This document shows positions 1 to 9,393 of a DNA stretch of 51,086 nt, piece after piece. Below the pieces are notes generated by a model. That model was given only the letters and a program-made list of their open reading frames with translations, was not told the origin of the DNA and made no database searches. This DNA comes from Paracoccaceae bacterium (GTDB lineage Bacteria > Pseudomonadota > Alphaproteobacteria > Rhodobacterales > Rhodobacteraceae). The position numbers and the translations under genes are program-made. The stretch is from contig JAPOVX010000272.1 of assembly GCA_026707935.1 (NCBI GenBank), positions 1-51,086 of the forward strand, written 5' to 3'. The stretch's first letter is position 1. Each line of letters starts with the position of its first letter.

Positions 1-218
1 GAAGTCTTGAAGCGCTCGAAGCCATGGTGGCTGAATCGGGCGGCCATTGCTCCGGGGACCGGATCACAATGGCCGACGTCTGCCTGGTTCCGCAAGTCTA
101 CAATGCGCGGCGCTGGAAGCTCGATCTCGACCCGTATCCTTCTGTTTCGCGGATTTCGGAGCGCCTCGAGACCCTCCCGGCCTTCCGCGATGCCCATCCG
201 GACCTGTTCCGGCCGTAA
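1..218 (+). CDS. maiA: Maleylacetoacetate isomerase-like GST-family protein, 3' end only
   Basis: The reading frame is open from the window edge (first whole codon at base 3) to the TAA at 216-218, so only about the last 71 codons are present. The visible part contains TMADVCLVPQVYNARR, followed by a helix ending in LPAFRDAHPD. This is the characteristic C-terminal helical domain of zeta-class glutathione S-transferases, which isomerise maleylacetoacetate to fumarylacetoacetate in tyrosine catabolism. The catalytic N-terminal thioredoxin-like domain lies outside the window, so another zeta-class GST cannot be excluded. The gene points towards the nitrate reductase cluster and ends about 220 bases before its last member. 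Family assignment is fairly sure; the exact substrate is inferred. Confidence 0.75.
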   Translation, partial: SLEALEAMVAESGGHCSGDRITMADVCLVPQVYNARRWKLDLDPYPSVSRISERLETLPAFRDAHPDLFRP

Positions 219-435
219 GGCGGGAAGGCGGGGCGCCGTGCTGGCAATTCGGCCGGTGGCAGTCCCTGGCCGCGCATGAGCGGCGCCGTCACCGGAATGC
301 CTGCGACCGTTCCGTGAATTGCGTTTTGCGAATTGCGGACTTTTCCCGATCTCCCCGCGGGATTCCGGTCGCTTCGGCCACCGCCACCGCCTTGAAAATT
401 CGAACGGAACGCCGGAGTCTCCTCGGCACTTTCGC

Positions 436-1233
436 TCAGATCGATTCGATGTCGACGCCCGAGACCTTTGCCGATGAAACAAGGCCCCTGACAAACCGCC
501 GGGCCTCGCGGGTCCAGGACGCCTTCTCGAGAGCCTCGGCGATCCTGGGACGTACGACGTCGAATGGGAGCTTTCGGCCCCGAACGCGATCTTCCAGCCT
601 GATGATGTGATAGCCGTACCGGGATTCCACCGGTTTCCCGGTCATTTCCCCGGGACTCAGTTCCTCAAGAACGGCTTCGAACTCGCTAACCGTGTCGCCT
701 GACGAAATCTGCCCGAGGTCTCCGCCGGACGTGCCGGAGGGACAGGAACTCAATTTACGCGCCAACTCGCCGAACCGCTCGGGAGCTTCCTTCAGGGTTT
801 CCATGGCGGAATCCGCGCGGCGGGAAGCATCGCGACGCTTGTCGGAATCGCCGGGCTCGGCGGCAAACAGGATATGGGCCGCCTTGTACAACGTCGGCGC
901 CCGGAAACGATCAGGTTCGGATTCGTAAACGTCGCGTATCCTGTCCTCGGTCGGCTCCTCGGGGCAGACGCAATCCTCGATCAGTGCCCGGATTCGGGCC
1001 TCGGCGTCCGATTCCCGCCGCCCCGGACCCATGCTCCCGGGAACGGCCCGAATTCCCCTGCGATCGGCCTCCGCCAGCAGGAGTTTCCGCACGACCAGGG
1101 CTCTCGCCGCCTTTCGCCATGCCGTACCGGGTTTTCCCGCAGGCGCCGAATGATGCTGGGCTTCGGCGGCGATTTCCGCTCGCGTGATTAGCTGCCCGTC
1201 AACGGTAATGTCGCTCACCAAGGCATTCGGCAT
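436..1233 (-). CDS. Parvulin-type peptidyl-prolyl cis-trans isomerase of the nar operon
   Basis: Encodes about 265 residues. The central part reads as a rotamase (PpiC/parvulin) domain: a KAAHILFAA segment, a FGELARKLSSCPSG stretch, GGDLGQ, and a SRYGYHIIRLEDR end. These match the conserved strands and His residues of parvulins. There is no clear signal peptide, so it is probably cytoplasmic, unlike SurA or PpiD. It is the last gene of the nar cluster, 72 bases after narI on the same strand, which suggests help in folding or assembling nitrate reductase; that role is inferred from position. The start at 1233 gives an N-terminus close to the family's; an upstream ATG at 1257 is possible. The N-terminal half is poorly conserved and Arg/Ala-rich. 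Confidence 0.85.
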   Translation of the reverse strand: MPNALVSDITVDGQLITRAEIAAEAQHHSAPAGKPGTAWRKAARALVVRKLLLAEADRRGIRAVPGSMGPGRRESDAEARIRALIEDCVCPEEPTEDRIRDVYESEPDRFRAPTLYKAAHILFAAEPGDSDKRRDASRRADSAMETLKEAPERFGELARKLSSCPSGTSGGDLGQISSGDTVSEFEAVLEELSPGEMTGKPVESRYGYHIIRLEDRVRGRKLPFDVVRPRIAEALEKASWTREARRFVRGLVSSAKVSGVDIESI

Positions 1234-1305
1234 GTGTCGGCCCGCCCGTCCGGTCATTCCGGCACGCGGCCACGACCGCCGGGAAGCCCGGAATTCCCCG
1301 TCACC

Positions 1306-1995
1306 CTATCTCTCGGCACCGCTCCGCCGGGACCGCACGACCTGGTATCCCGGCCTGAACAGGTACCGGACCGGAACCGAAAGCATGTGAACCAGCCTGG
1401 TAAAGGGGAACATCAGGAAAATGGTCAGGCCCAGGAACAGGTGCAGCTTGAAGATCCAGTGGGCGCCTATAATGTAGTCCGCCGCCGCCAGGTCGAAGGT
1501 GAATATTCCCTGGGACCAGGCCATGAACTTGACCATTTCGCTTCCGTCCAGGTGTTGCCCGGAAACGGGGATCGTCGCGAGCCCCAATGCCAGCTGAACC
1601 AGGAGAATCACGAGAACGCCAATGTCGGCAAAACTGGAGTTCCTCCGAATTCTCGGATCCGACAACCTGCGGTGAAGCAGGATCGCCCCGCCGATGAACG
1701 CGATGACTCCGGCCACACCGCCCACGACCATTGCGAGGATCTGTTTGGCGCCGTGGCCGATTCCGATCGCGTCGAAAACCTCGATTGGCGTGAGAAGTCC
1801 GACCAGGTGGCCGAAGAAGACGATGATGACGCCGACATGGAACAGGACGGAGCCAAGCACGAGCTGGCGCCGCCGCAGGAGTTGACTGGAAAACGACTTC
1901 CACGTGAACGGGTCCCGCTCGTAGCGGACGACACTACCGACCAAGAGAACGGAGAGGCAGATATACGGATAAATCCCGAATACGAACTCATGCAT
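1306..1995 (-). CDS. narI: Respiratory nitrate reductase gamma subunit (cytochrome b)
   Basis: Encodes 229 residues with five hydrophobic segments, as expected for NarI, the membrane di-haem cytochrome b that takes electrons from quinol and passes them to the NarH iron-sulfur clusters. The N-terminus (FVFGIYPYICL) and the FHVGVIIVFFGHLVGLL segment with its His residues are typical, as is the C-terminal segment KLHLFLGLTIFLMFPFTRLVH, which carries further haem-ligand His. The start codon lies inside the end of narJ (8-base overlap), so the two are probably translationally coupled. Length agrees with the family (about 225-240). It ends a narGHJI set and is followed by the parvulin gene. Confidence 0.96.
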   Translation of the reverse strand: MHEFVFGIYPYICLSVLLVGSVVRYERDPFTWKSFSSQLLRRRQLVLGSVLFHVGVIIVFFGHLVGLLTPIEVFDAIGIGHGAKQILAMVVGGVAGVIAFIGGAILLHRRLSDPRIRRNSSFADIGVLVILLVQLALGLATIPVSGQHLDGSEMVKFMAWSQGIFTFDLAAADYIIGAHWIFKLHLFLGLTIFLMFPFTRLVHMLSVPVRYLFRPGYQVVRSRRSGAER

Positions 1996-2716
1996 TGTTC
2001 AGATCCTCCGGGCTCGGGCCAGACCCGTGGGAGCCGGGCTCTGCCGGCGGGTCAATCCGGGCAAGAATGTTGCGAACCTCCGGACAGCCGGCGTTGGGGT
2101 CGGGTCCGAACGTGACTTCGCTCTCCTCCCAGGCGCGATCAAGGGCCTCCAGGTCGTTCCCGTCCGGGTCCGGCGCCGCGATCAGGTCTGCAACCATTTT
2201 CCTGCTCACGGACTGCCCCGACAGCTTGACCAGGGCCGAGAACACCGAGGCGTAGGGACTGGTACGCCGTGATAGCCTCCGGGCCAGGGCCTCGAAAATG
2301 TAAGCCGCATCACCAAGCACGTCTCGAGCTTCTGAGGCGGGACGTATCGACAGGTATTCCAGCAACACCGGCAGGTGATCCGGAAGTTCGTTCGTCGATG
2401 GTTCAAATCCGGCTGAGCGGTACGATTCCAGCAGGCTGACCATCGCACTGCCGCGATCGCGGCTCTCGCCGTGGACATGCTCGAACAGGTTCAGCGAAAG
2501 TGACCGGGAGCGGTCGAACAGGTCGACGAACTGTTCCTGCAGCACCCAGACATCCGAGGTCTGAATGACCGACAGCAATCTGTCGATTCGGCCGAACTCT
2601 CTCCGGCCCAGCCGCCGGTCGCCACCCACGACTTCGCGGATCGTTCCGACCGCTTCCTGGAGTTCGGTCGTCGGATAGCTGAGCAACAGCGAGAATGCCT
2701 TGAGCGTCAGGTCCAT
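1988..2716 (-). CDS. narJ: Nitrate reductase molybdenum cofactor assembly chaperone (delta subunit)
   Basis: Encodes 242 residues. NarJ is a dedicated cytoplasmic chaperone that binds apo-NarG, allows insertion of the molybdenum cofactor and is not part of the final enzyme. The start MDLTLKAFSLLLSYP is typical of the family (early helix with LLSYPT). The PVLLEYLSIRP segment and a FGPDPNAGCPEVRN tail also fit the all-helical TorD/NarJ fold. The start ATG (2714-2716) overlaps the narH stop as TGATG. A longer in-frame extension upstream lies within narH and is rejected. The end overlaps narI by 8 bases. Position between narH and narI is the normal one. Confidence 0.95.
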   Translation of the reverse strand: MDLTLKAFSLLLSYPTTELQEAVGTIREVVGGDRRLGRREFGRIDRLLSVIQTSDVWVLQEQFVDLFDRSRSLSLNLFEHVHGESRDRGSAMVSLLESYRSAGFEPSTNELPDHLPVLLEYLSIRPASEARDVLGDAAYIFEALARRLSRRTSPYASVFSALVKLSGQSVSRKMVADLIAAPDPDGNDLEALDRAWEESEVTFGPDPNAGCPEVRNILARIDPPAEPGSHGSGPSPEDLNNA

Positions 2717-4242
2717 CAGCGCGCATCCTGGGGCAGCACGAGCGGTTGGGTTCCCTTCCCTCCGAAGAGAGAGCCGATCGTCATTCCGGTCGAACAGCGG
2801 TTGCCGTCGGTGAAACCGCAACCGCCCCTGAGTTGATGTGCATCCTCCACCGTCTCCCGATGCGTGGTCGGAATCACGAACCTGTCCTCGAAATTCGCGA
2901 TCGCCATGGTTGCATACATGTCTTCAATGGCCGCGCCCGTCAGCCCGACCCGCTCGGCGATTCCCTCGTCGATCACGTCTTCGACCGTCCGGGCCCGCAT
3001 GTACGCGCGCATCGCCAGCATGCGCTCGAGCGCGCTGACGATCGGCGCTTCATCCCCCGCCGTCAGCAGGTTCGCCAGGTAGCGAACGGGAATTCTGAGC
3101 GCGTGCACATCGGGCAGATCGCCGTCAAAACCGATCATTCCCGTCTCTGCCGCGTTCTGGATCGGACTCAGCGGCGGAATGTACCAGACCATGGGCAGGG
3201 TGCGGTATTCCGGATGCAGCGGAAACGCGACCTTCCAGTCCATGGCCATCTTCCAGACGGGAGACCGCTTCGCCGCTTCTAGCCATTCGGGCGGCACCCC
3301 GTCGGAAAGCGCGGCCCTCTGAACGTCCGGGTCGTTCGGATCGAGAAAGATGTCCAGTTGGGCCTGGTAGAGATCGGTCTCGTTTTCGACCGACGCGGCC
3401 TCGTGGATGCGGTCGGCATCATAGAGGATCACGCCGAGATAGCGGATTCTGCCGACACAGGTCTCCGAGCAGACGGTGGGATTCCCCGATTCGATCCTCG
3501 GGTAGCAGAACGTGCACTTCTCGGACTTTCCCGTGCTCCAGTTGTAATACACCTTCTTGTAGGGACAGCCGGAAACGCACATGCGCCATCCCCGGCATTT
3601 TTCCTGGTCGATCAGGACGATCCCGTCTTCCTCGCGCTTGTAGATCGCGCCCGACGGGCAACTCGCGACGCAGGACGGATTCAGGCAATGTTCGCACAAC
3701 CTCGGCAGGTACATCATGAAGGTGTTTTCGTACTGGCCGTAGATCTCCTTTTGGATTCCCTCGAAATTGCTGTCCTGGCCGCGTTTCTCGAATTCGCCAC
3801 CGAGGATTTCCTCCCAGTTCGGGCCCCATTCGATCTTGTCCATGCGTTCTCCCGACACGACCGATCGCGGCCTTGCCGTCGGGAAGGCTTCCATTTCCGG
3901 CGCGGATTGAAGATGGCTGTAGTCGAAATCGAACGGTTCGTAGTAGTCGTCGATTTCAGGAAGATCCGGATTGCCGAAGATATTGGCGAGAATTCTCCAT
4001 TTCGCGCCCTGGCGCGGGTGGAGCTTCCCCGATTTCGTTCGTACCCAGCCGCCTTTCCATTTCGACTGGTCCTCCCAGTTCTTCGGATAACCGATTCCCG
4101 GCTTGGTCTCGACATTGTTGAACCAGGCGTATTCCACGCCTTCACGCGTGGTCCACACGTTCTTGCAGGTGACCGAGCACGTATGGCACCCGATGCACTT
4201 GTCGAGATTCAGAACCTTACCGATTTGCGCGCGAATTTTCAT
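2716..4242 (-). CDS. narH: Respiratory nitrate reductase beta subunit (iron-sulfur)
   Basis: Encodes 508 residues, the normal size. NarH carries one 3Fe-4S and three 4Fe-4S clusters and relays electrons from NarI to NarG at the inner face of the membrane. All four cysteine groups are visible: CIGCHTCSVTCK near the N-terminus, CEHCLNPSCVASCP, CRGWRMCVSGCP (the Trp replacing a Cys is the family hallmark of the 3Fe-4S cluster) and CTFCYP followed by CSETCVGR. The start is placed at MKIRAQIG, whose ATG overlaps the narG stop by four bases (ATGA). The alternative start 13 codons upstream lies inside narG. It overlaps narJ at its 3' end, consistent with a tightly coupled operon. Confidence 0.97.
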   Translation of the reverse strand: MKIRAQIGKVLNLDKCIGCHTCSVTCKNVWTTREGVEYAWFNNVETKPGIGYPKNWEDQSKWKGGWVRTKSGKLHPRQGAKWRILANIFGNPDLPEIDDYYEPFDFDYSHLQSAPEMEAFPTARPRSVVSGERMDKIEWGPNWEEILGGEFEKRGQDSNFEGIQKEIYGQYENTFMMYLPRLCEHCLNPSCVASCPSGAIYKREEDGIVLIDQEKCRGWRMCVSGCPYKKVYYNWSTGKSEKCTFCYPRIESGNPTVCSETCVGRIRYLGVILYDADRIHEAASVENETDLYQAQLDIFLDPNDPDVQRAALSDGVPPEWLEAAKRSPVWKMAMDWKVAFPLHPEYRTLPMVWYIPPLSPIQNAAETGMIGFDGDLPDVHALRIPVRYLANLLTAGDEAPIVSALERMLAMRAYMRARTVEDVIDEGIAERVGLTGAAIEDMYATMAIANFEDRFVIPTTHRETVEDAHQLRGGCGFTDGNRCSTGMTIGSLFGGKGTQPLVLPQDAR

Positions 4243-7200
4243 GCCGCGGCCTCCTTCGCCGAAACGGGCCGGTCCAGCCAATCGAGGTTCCGGATCTTTC
4301 TGACGACCACGAATTCATCGCGGTTCGAGCCAACCGTCCCGTAATAGTTGAAACCGTAACTCTGCTGGGCATATCCACCGATCATGTGCGTGGGCTTGAC
4401 CGTCGCCCGGGTCACGGAGTTGTGGATTCCGCCCCGTTTCCCGGTCATCTCCGACCCCGGCGTGTTCACGATCTTTTCCTGGGCGTGGTACATGAACACG
4501 GTCCCCTGCCGGATTCGCTGGGAAACGACCGCACGCGCCGTCAGTGAACCGTTCACATTGTAGCATTCCACCCAGTCGTTGTCCTGAATGTGCGCCGCCC
4601 TGGCATCGGCCTCCGAGATCCAGGCGACGGGGCCTCCCCGGTTCAGCGTCAGCATCAACAGGTTGTCCGAATAGGTCGAGTGAATTCCCCACTTCTGGTG
4701 CGGCGTGATGAAGTTCAGGATCACGTAAGGCAGGCCATCCTTCCTGGTCGCGTCTTCCGCCGAGGTGATCGTCTTCAGGTCGACGGGCGGACGGTGCGTG
4801 CACATGGCTTCGCCGAAAGCGAGCATCCACGGGTGATCCTGGTACAGTTGCTGCCGGCCTGTCAGTGTTCTCCACGGGATCAACTCGTGCACATTCGTGT
4901 ACCCGGCATTGTAGCTGACTTCCTCGCTCTCGATGCCCGACCATGTCGGCGACGAAATGATCTTCCGCGGCTGGGCAGCAACATCGCGGAAGGTGATCCG
5001 CCGGTGTTCGACCGATGAAGCAAGGTGAACATGGTCCTTGCCGGTGACCTTGCCGAGCGACTCCCATGCCTTGACGGCAACATGGCCGTTGGTTTCCGGC
5101 GCAAGGGCAAGGATGGTCTCGGCGGCGTCAATATCGGAAACGATCCTGGGGCATCCGGCGGTCGTTCCGCCCTTCCACACTCCGTTCATTTCCCTCAGCC
5201 GGTCGACTTCATCGTTCGTGTTCCAGGAAATTCCCTTGCCACCGTTCCCGATACTTTCGAGCAGCGGACCAAGCGAAACGAACCGCTCGTAGAGCGCCGG
5301 ATAGTCCCGTTCCACCGCGATAAATCCGGGAGCCGTCTTTCCCGGAACGACGTCACACTCGCCTTTCTTCCAGTCGAGCGGATCGTTCTGTGCGAGTTCG
5401 CCCGGCGTGTCATGAAGGATCGGCACGGCGACGACATCGGTTTCCTGCCCGAGTAACTCGGGCGCCACCTCAGAGAATTTCCGCGCGATCGACTTGAATA
5501 TCTCCCAGTCGGACCTGGACTCGTAGGCAGGATCGACAGCAGCCTGCAGGGGGTGGATGAACGGGTGCATGTCGCTGGTATTGAGGTCGTTCTTTTCGTA
5601 CCAGCTCGCCGTCGGCAGGACGATGTCCGAGTAGACCGCCGTCGTCGACATCCTGAAGTCGATACACACGAGCAGGTCGAGTTTGCCCTCCGGAGCCTCG
5701 TCCCGCCACCTGGCCTCTTTCGGCAGCGGTTTTCCCTCGGCGCGCAAATCCTCGTTCATGAGGCCGTGATCGGTGCCGAGCAGGTGTTTCAGGAAATACT
5801 CATGCCCCTTGCCGGAAGAACCGAGCAGGTTCGACCGCCACACGAACAGGTTGCGCGGCCAATTCTCCGGCGCATCGGGATCCTGGCACGACATTTCGAG
5901 TTCGCCCGACCGGAGCCGCTCGCTGACAAACGGGCCGATCTCCTTCCCGGCGGTTTTCGCCGCCCTGGCGACGTCCAGGGGGTTGGTTCGGAGCTGTGGC
6001 GCCGACGGCAGCCAGCCCATTCTCTCGGCCCTGATGTTGTAGTCGATGAGGCTGACGTTCCAGTCCCCGTCGGGAGCAGTCGGCGACAGGATTTCCGAGA
6101 CGTCGAGCGATTCATAGCGCCACTGGTCCGTATGGGCGTACCAGGCCGACGTCGAATTCATCTGGCGCGGGGGACGGTTCCAGTCGAGCGCGAATGCGAG
6201 CGGCAGCCATCCCGTTTGCGGACGCAGTTTTTCCTGGCCGACATAGTGGCTCCACCCGCCTCCGGACTTCCCGATGCACCCGCACATCGCCAGCATGTTG
6301 ATGATGCCCCTGTAGTGCATGTCCATGTGGTACCAGTGGTTGAGCCCGGCACCTAGAATCACCATGGAACGGCCCTCGGTCTGCTCGGCGTTCAGGGCAA
6401 ATTCCCGTGCGACCATTTCGATGAGTTTCTGGTCCACCCCGGTGATTCGTTCGGCCCAGCACGGCGTGAACGGGATGTCGTCCGTGTATTCGCTTGCCGT
6501 CCATTCGCCGCCCAGGCCCCGGTCGAGCCCGTAATTCGCGCAGAGCAGGTCGAATACGGTGGCCACGAGGACATCCTCGCCGCCAATGCGCAGGCGTCGC
6601 GCGGGGATGTTCCGGCAGAGAACCGACGGCACGGAATCGCTCTCCTCGCCGAAATAAGGGAATCCCACTTCGACAACGGCATCGTGATCGCCTTCGGCTG
6701 CCAGCGTCTTTGCCAGGTCGACTTTTCGGCCGCCCGCCAGGTTTTCGAGGTTCCACGTCCCGCTTTCACCCCAGCGGAATCCTATCGAGCCATTGGGAGC
6801 AACGATGTCGCCCGATCCGGCCTCGACTGCCAGCGTCTTCCACTCCGGATTGTTGCTTTCGCCGAAATTGTCCTCGAAATCCCCGGCTCTCAGGAAACGC
6901 CCGGGAACGTGCTTTCCATCTTGCTCCTCGAGCCGGACAAGCATCGGAAAATCGGTGAAGCGCCTGCAGTAATCGTCGAAATAGGGAACCTGGCGATCAA
7001 GGTGGAACTCCTTCAGAATGACATGGCCCATGGCCATCGCCAGCGCGCAATCCGTACCCTGTTTCGGCGCCATCCAGACATCGCTGAACTTTGCAGCTTC
7101 CGAGTAGTCCGGGCAGACGACCACGGACTTCGTACCCTTGTACCGGGCCTCCGTGTAGAAATGGGCGTCGGGCGTTCGCGTCTGCGGGACATTGGATCCC

Positions 7201-7958
7201 CAGATCATCAGGAACCCGGAGTTGTACCAGTCTGCGCTTTCGGGGACATCCGTCTGTTCACCCCAGGTCATCGGAGAGGCAGGGGGAAGGTCGCAGTACC
7301 AGTCGTAGAAGCTCATGCATACGCCACCGAGGAGGCTCAGGTAGCGTGATCCCGCGGCATAGGAGACCATCGACATCGCGGGGATCGGCGAGAATCCGAA
7401 AACGCGGTCAGGTCCGTAATTGCGGGCGGTCCATGCATTCGCCGCCGCGATCATTTCGACCGCCTCGTCCCAACTGGCGCGGACGAAGCCGCCCTTGCCC
7501 CTTCCCGAGACATAGGCTTTGCGCGTGCCGGGATCGTCCTGGATCGCCGCCCAGGCCTTTGCAGGGCTCAGGGATTCGCGAAGGAGGCGCCACTTTTTCA
7601 GCAGGGAACTCCGGACGAGCGGCGTCTTGACCCGATTGCCCGAGTACAGGTACCAGCTGTAACTCGCCCCGCGAGAGCATCCCCGCGGCTCGTGGTTGGG
7701 GAGATCCGGACGGGTCCTCGGGTAATCCGTCACCTGGGTTTCCCAGGTGACGATTCCGGACTTGACGTAGATGTTCCACGAGCAGGATCCCGTACAGTTG
7801 ACTCCATGGGTCGAACGTACGACCTTGTCGTGTTGCCAACGGCTTCGATAGACGTCTTCCCAGTCCCGGCTTTCGCGCGTGACCTCGCCACTGCCTCCGG
7901 CGAATGTCTCGAGTCGCTTGGGCTGGAGAAAGTTCATCCTGTCGAGCAAGTGGCTCAT
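4239..7958 (-). CDS. narG: Respiratory nitrate reductase alpha subunit (molybdopterin)
   Basis: Encodes 1239 residues, the catalytic subunit that reduces nitrate to nitrite with a bis-MGD molybdenum cofactor. Near the N-terminus is HGVNCTGSCSWNIYVKSG, holding the His and Cys residues that bind the FS0 4Fe-4S cluster. YPRTRPDLPNHEPRGCSRGAS follows, as in known NarG proteins. There is no export signal, only the usual vestigial start region, so the active site should face the cytoplasm. The ATG at 7956-7958 is preceded by a perfect AGGAGG (complement of 7968-7973) nine bases upstream, which decides the start. It is followed by narH with an ATGA overlap and preceded by narK2 52 bases upstream. 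Confidence 0.98.
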   Translation of the reverse strand: MSHLLDRMNFLQPKRLETFAGGSGEVTRESRDWEDVYRSRWQHDKVVRSTHGVNCTGSCSWNIYVKSGIVTWETQVTDYPRTRPDLPNHEPRGCSRGASYSWYLYSGNRVKTPLVRSSLLKKWRLLRESLSPAKAWAAIQDDPGTRKAYVSGRGKGGFVRASWDEAVEMIAAANAWTARNYGPDRVFGFSPIPAMSMVSYAAGSRYLSLLGGVCMSFYDWYCDLPPASPMTWGEQTDVPESADWYNSGFLMIWGSNVPQTRTPDAHFYTEARYKGTKSVVVCPDYSEAAKFSDVWMAPKQGTDCALAMAMGHVILKEFHLDRQVPYFDDYCRRFTDFPMLVRLEEQDGKHVPGRFLRAGDFEDNFGESNNPEWKTLAVEAGSGDIVAPNGSIGFRWGESGTWNLENLAGGRKVDLAKTLAAEGDHDAVVEVGFPYFGEESDSVPSVLCRNIPARRLRIGGEDVLVATVFDLLCANYGLDRGLGGEWTASEYTDDIPFTPCWAERITGVDQKLIEMVAREFALNAEQTEGRSMVILGAGLNHWYHMDMHYRGIINMLAMCGCIGKSGGGWSHYVGQEKLRPQTGWLPLAFALDWNRPPRQMNSTSAWYAHTDQWRYESLDVSEILSPTAPDGDWNVSLIDYNIRAERMGWLPSAPQLRTNPLDVARAAKTAGKEIGPFVSERLRSGELEMSCQDPDAPENWPRNLFVWRSNLLGSSGKGHEYFLKHLLGTDHGLMNEDLRAEGKPLPKEARWRDEAPEGKLDLLVCIDFRMSTTAVYSDIVLPTASWYEKNDLNTSDMHPFIHPLQAAVDPAYESRSDWEIFKSIARKFSEVAPELLGQETDVVAVPILHDTPGELAQNDPLDWKKGECDVVPGKTAPGFIAVERDYPALYERFVSLGPLLESIGNGGKGISWNTNDEVDRLREMNGVWKGGTTAGCPRIVSDIDAAETILALAPETNGHVAVKAWESLGKVTGKDHVHLASSVEHRRITFRDVAAQPRKIISSPTWSGIESEEVSYNAGYTNVHELIPWRTLTGRQQLYQDHPWMLAFGEAMCTHRPPVDLKTITSAEDATRKDGLPYVILNFITPHQKWGIHSTYSDNLLMLTLNRGGPVAWISEADARAAHIQDNDWVECYNVNGSLTARAVVSQRIRQGTVFMYHAQEKIVNTPGSEMTGKRGGIHNSVTRATVKPTHMIGGYAQQSYGFNYYGTVGSNRDEFVVVRKIRNLDWLDRPVSAKEAAA

Positions 7959-8010
7959 TGCTGGTTTCCTCCTGATTCAGAAGCGTCGGATCCGGGGAAC
8001 CGTCAGTGGC

Positions 8011-9393
8011 TCAGCACGGCACCGGCGCTCCCTTTCGCGAATAGTAACCCCAGGTGATGGCGAGGCAAACGGCGTAGAACATACCGAAAACCCAGAGTGC
8101 CGCATCCGGGCCGCCCGTCAATCCGATCGAGGTTCCGTAGGATTTCGGAATGAAGAACGCGCCATAGGCGGCAATAGCCGACGTGAAGGCAATGATTGCC
8201 GCGCTTTCCCGTTCCGACTCCCGTCGTGCGTCCCTGTCCCCGAGTTGCGGCTTGAGCCGGGCAATCTCCTGCCGGACGATCGTCGGAATCATCTGGAACG
8301 TCGACGCGTTGCCGACACCCGTCAGGAAGAACAGTGCCATGAAACACGCGAAGAATCCCGCGAAATTTCCTCCTGCACCATTTTCCGGGAGAAAATAGAG
8401 GACGCCAAGGACAGCGACGATCATGCCGAGAAAGGTCCAGAAAGTCACCCGACCACCGCCGTAGCGGTCCGAAACCCACCCGGTCGCGGCGCGGCTGAGC
8501 GCCCCGACCAATGGTCCGAGAAACGCGTAGGACAAGGCATCCGCTGCCGGAAACTGGGTCTTCATGAGCAGCGGAAAACCGGCCGAATAACCGATGAACG
8601 AACCGAATGTGCCGGTATACAGAATGCACATCACCCAGTTGTGCTTGCGTCGAAAAATGACGGACTGTTCGCGGAACGACGCTTTTGCATCGGCAATGTC
8701 GTTCATTCCGAACCACGCCGCCACGGTCGAAACCACGATGAAGGGAACCCAGATGAACCCGGCATTCTGGATCCAGATGGTGTCGCCGTCAGGCAGGGCC
8801 TGCGGACCGCCGCCAATGGCCCCGAAGACTCCGGCCACGATGACCAGCGGCACCACGAACTGCATGACCGATACGCCCAGGTTTCCGAGCCCGGCGTTCA
8901 GGGCGAGCGCGTTTCCCTTGGTTGCCCTCGGAAAGAAATAGGCGATATTCGCCATCGACGAAGCGAAATTCCCGCCACCCAGTCCGCACAGCAGGGCAAG
9001 CAGGAGGAAAACGGCATAAGGCGTTTCGGGATTCTGCACCGCCACCCCGATTCCCAGAGAAGGGAGCAGCAGCGACGCCGTCGAAAACGTCGTCCATCTC
9101 CTGCCCCCGAACAGGGGAATCATGAAACTGTAGAAAATCCGCAGAGTCGCGCCGGACAGTCCAGGAACGGCCGCGAGCCAGAACAGCTTGCCGGTCGAAT
9201 AGTCGAAACCGATCGCCGGAAGCTTGGCAACGACGATCGACCAGACCAGCCAGACACTGAAGGCAAGCAGCAGGCACGGGATCGATATCCACAGGTTCCG
9301 GTTTGCGACAGCCTTTCCCGTCGATTGCCAGAATTCGGGATCGTCGGGCCGCCAGTCGGTCAGCGTGCGGCCTGGCTTCGCTTCGGTGTTCAT
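8011..9393 (-). CDS. narK: NarK-type nitrate/nitrite transporter (second NarK)
   Basis: Encodes 460 residues with about twelve hydrophobic segments of the major facilitator superfamily. The N-terminal DDPEFWQSTGKAVANRNLW is the signature start of the NarK2/NarU class, thought to exchange nitrate for nitrite. GLGGGNFASSMANIAYFFP (helix 5 region) and GNLGVSVMQFVVPL match the nitrate signature regions. A GAGG (GAGGAG) ribosome site sits just before the ATG at 9393. The first bases overlap the end of the upstream narK1 by four (ATGA). In several proteobacteria two such transporters are fused in one protein; here they are separate but adjacent. Likely job: nitrate import and nitrite export for the adjacent reductase. 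Confidence 0.95.
   Translation of the reverse strand: MNTEAKPGRTLTDWRPDDPEFWQSTGKAVANRNLWISIPCLLLAFSVWLVWSIVVAKLPAIGFDYSTGKLFWLAAVPGLSGATLRIFYSFMIPLFGGRRWTTFSTASLLLPSLGIGVAVQNPETPYAVFLLLALLCGLGGGNFASSMANIAYFFPRATKGNALALNAGLGNLGVSVMQFVVPLVIVAGVFGAIGGGPQALPDGDTIWIQNAGFIWVPFIVVSTVAAWFGMNDIADAKASFREQSVIFRRKHNWVMCILYTGTFGSFIGYSAGFPLLMKTQFPAADALSYAFLGPLVGALSRAATGWVSDRYGGGRVTFWTFLGMIVAVLGVLYFLPENGAGGNFAGFFACFMALFFLTGVGNASTFQMIPTIVRQEIARLKPQLGDRDARRESERESAAIIAFTSAIAAYGAFFIPKSYGTSIGLTGGPDAALWVFGMFYAVCLAITWGYYSRKGAPVPC

Noticed and set aside
1234..2115. Long plus-strand frame across narI
   Set aside because: It is the antisense of narI/narJ; residues are Asp/Arg/Gln-rich with no family pattern.
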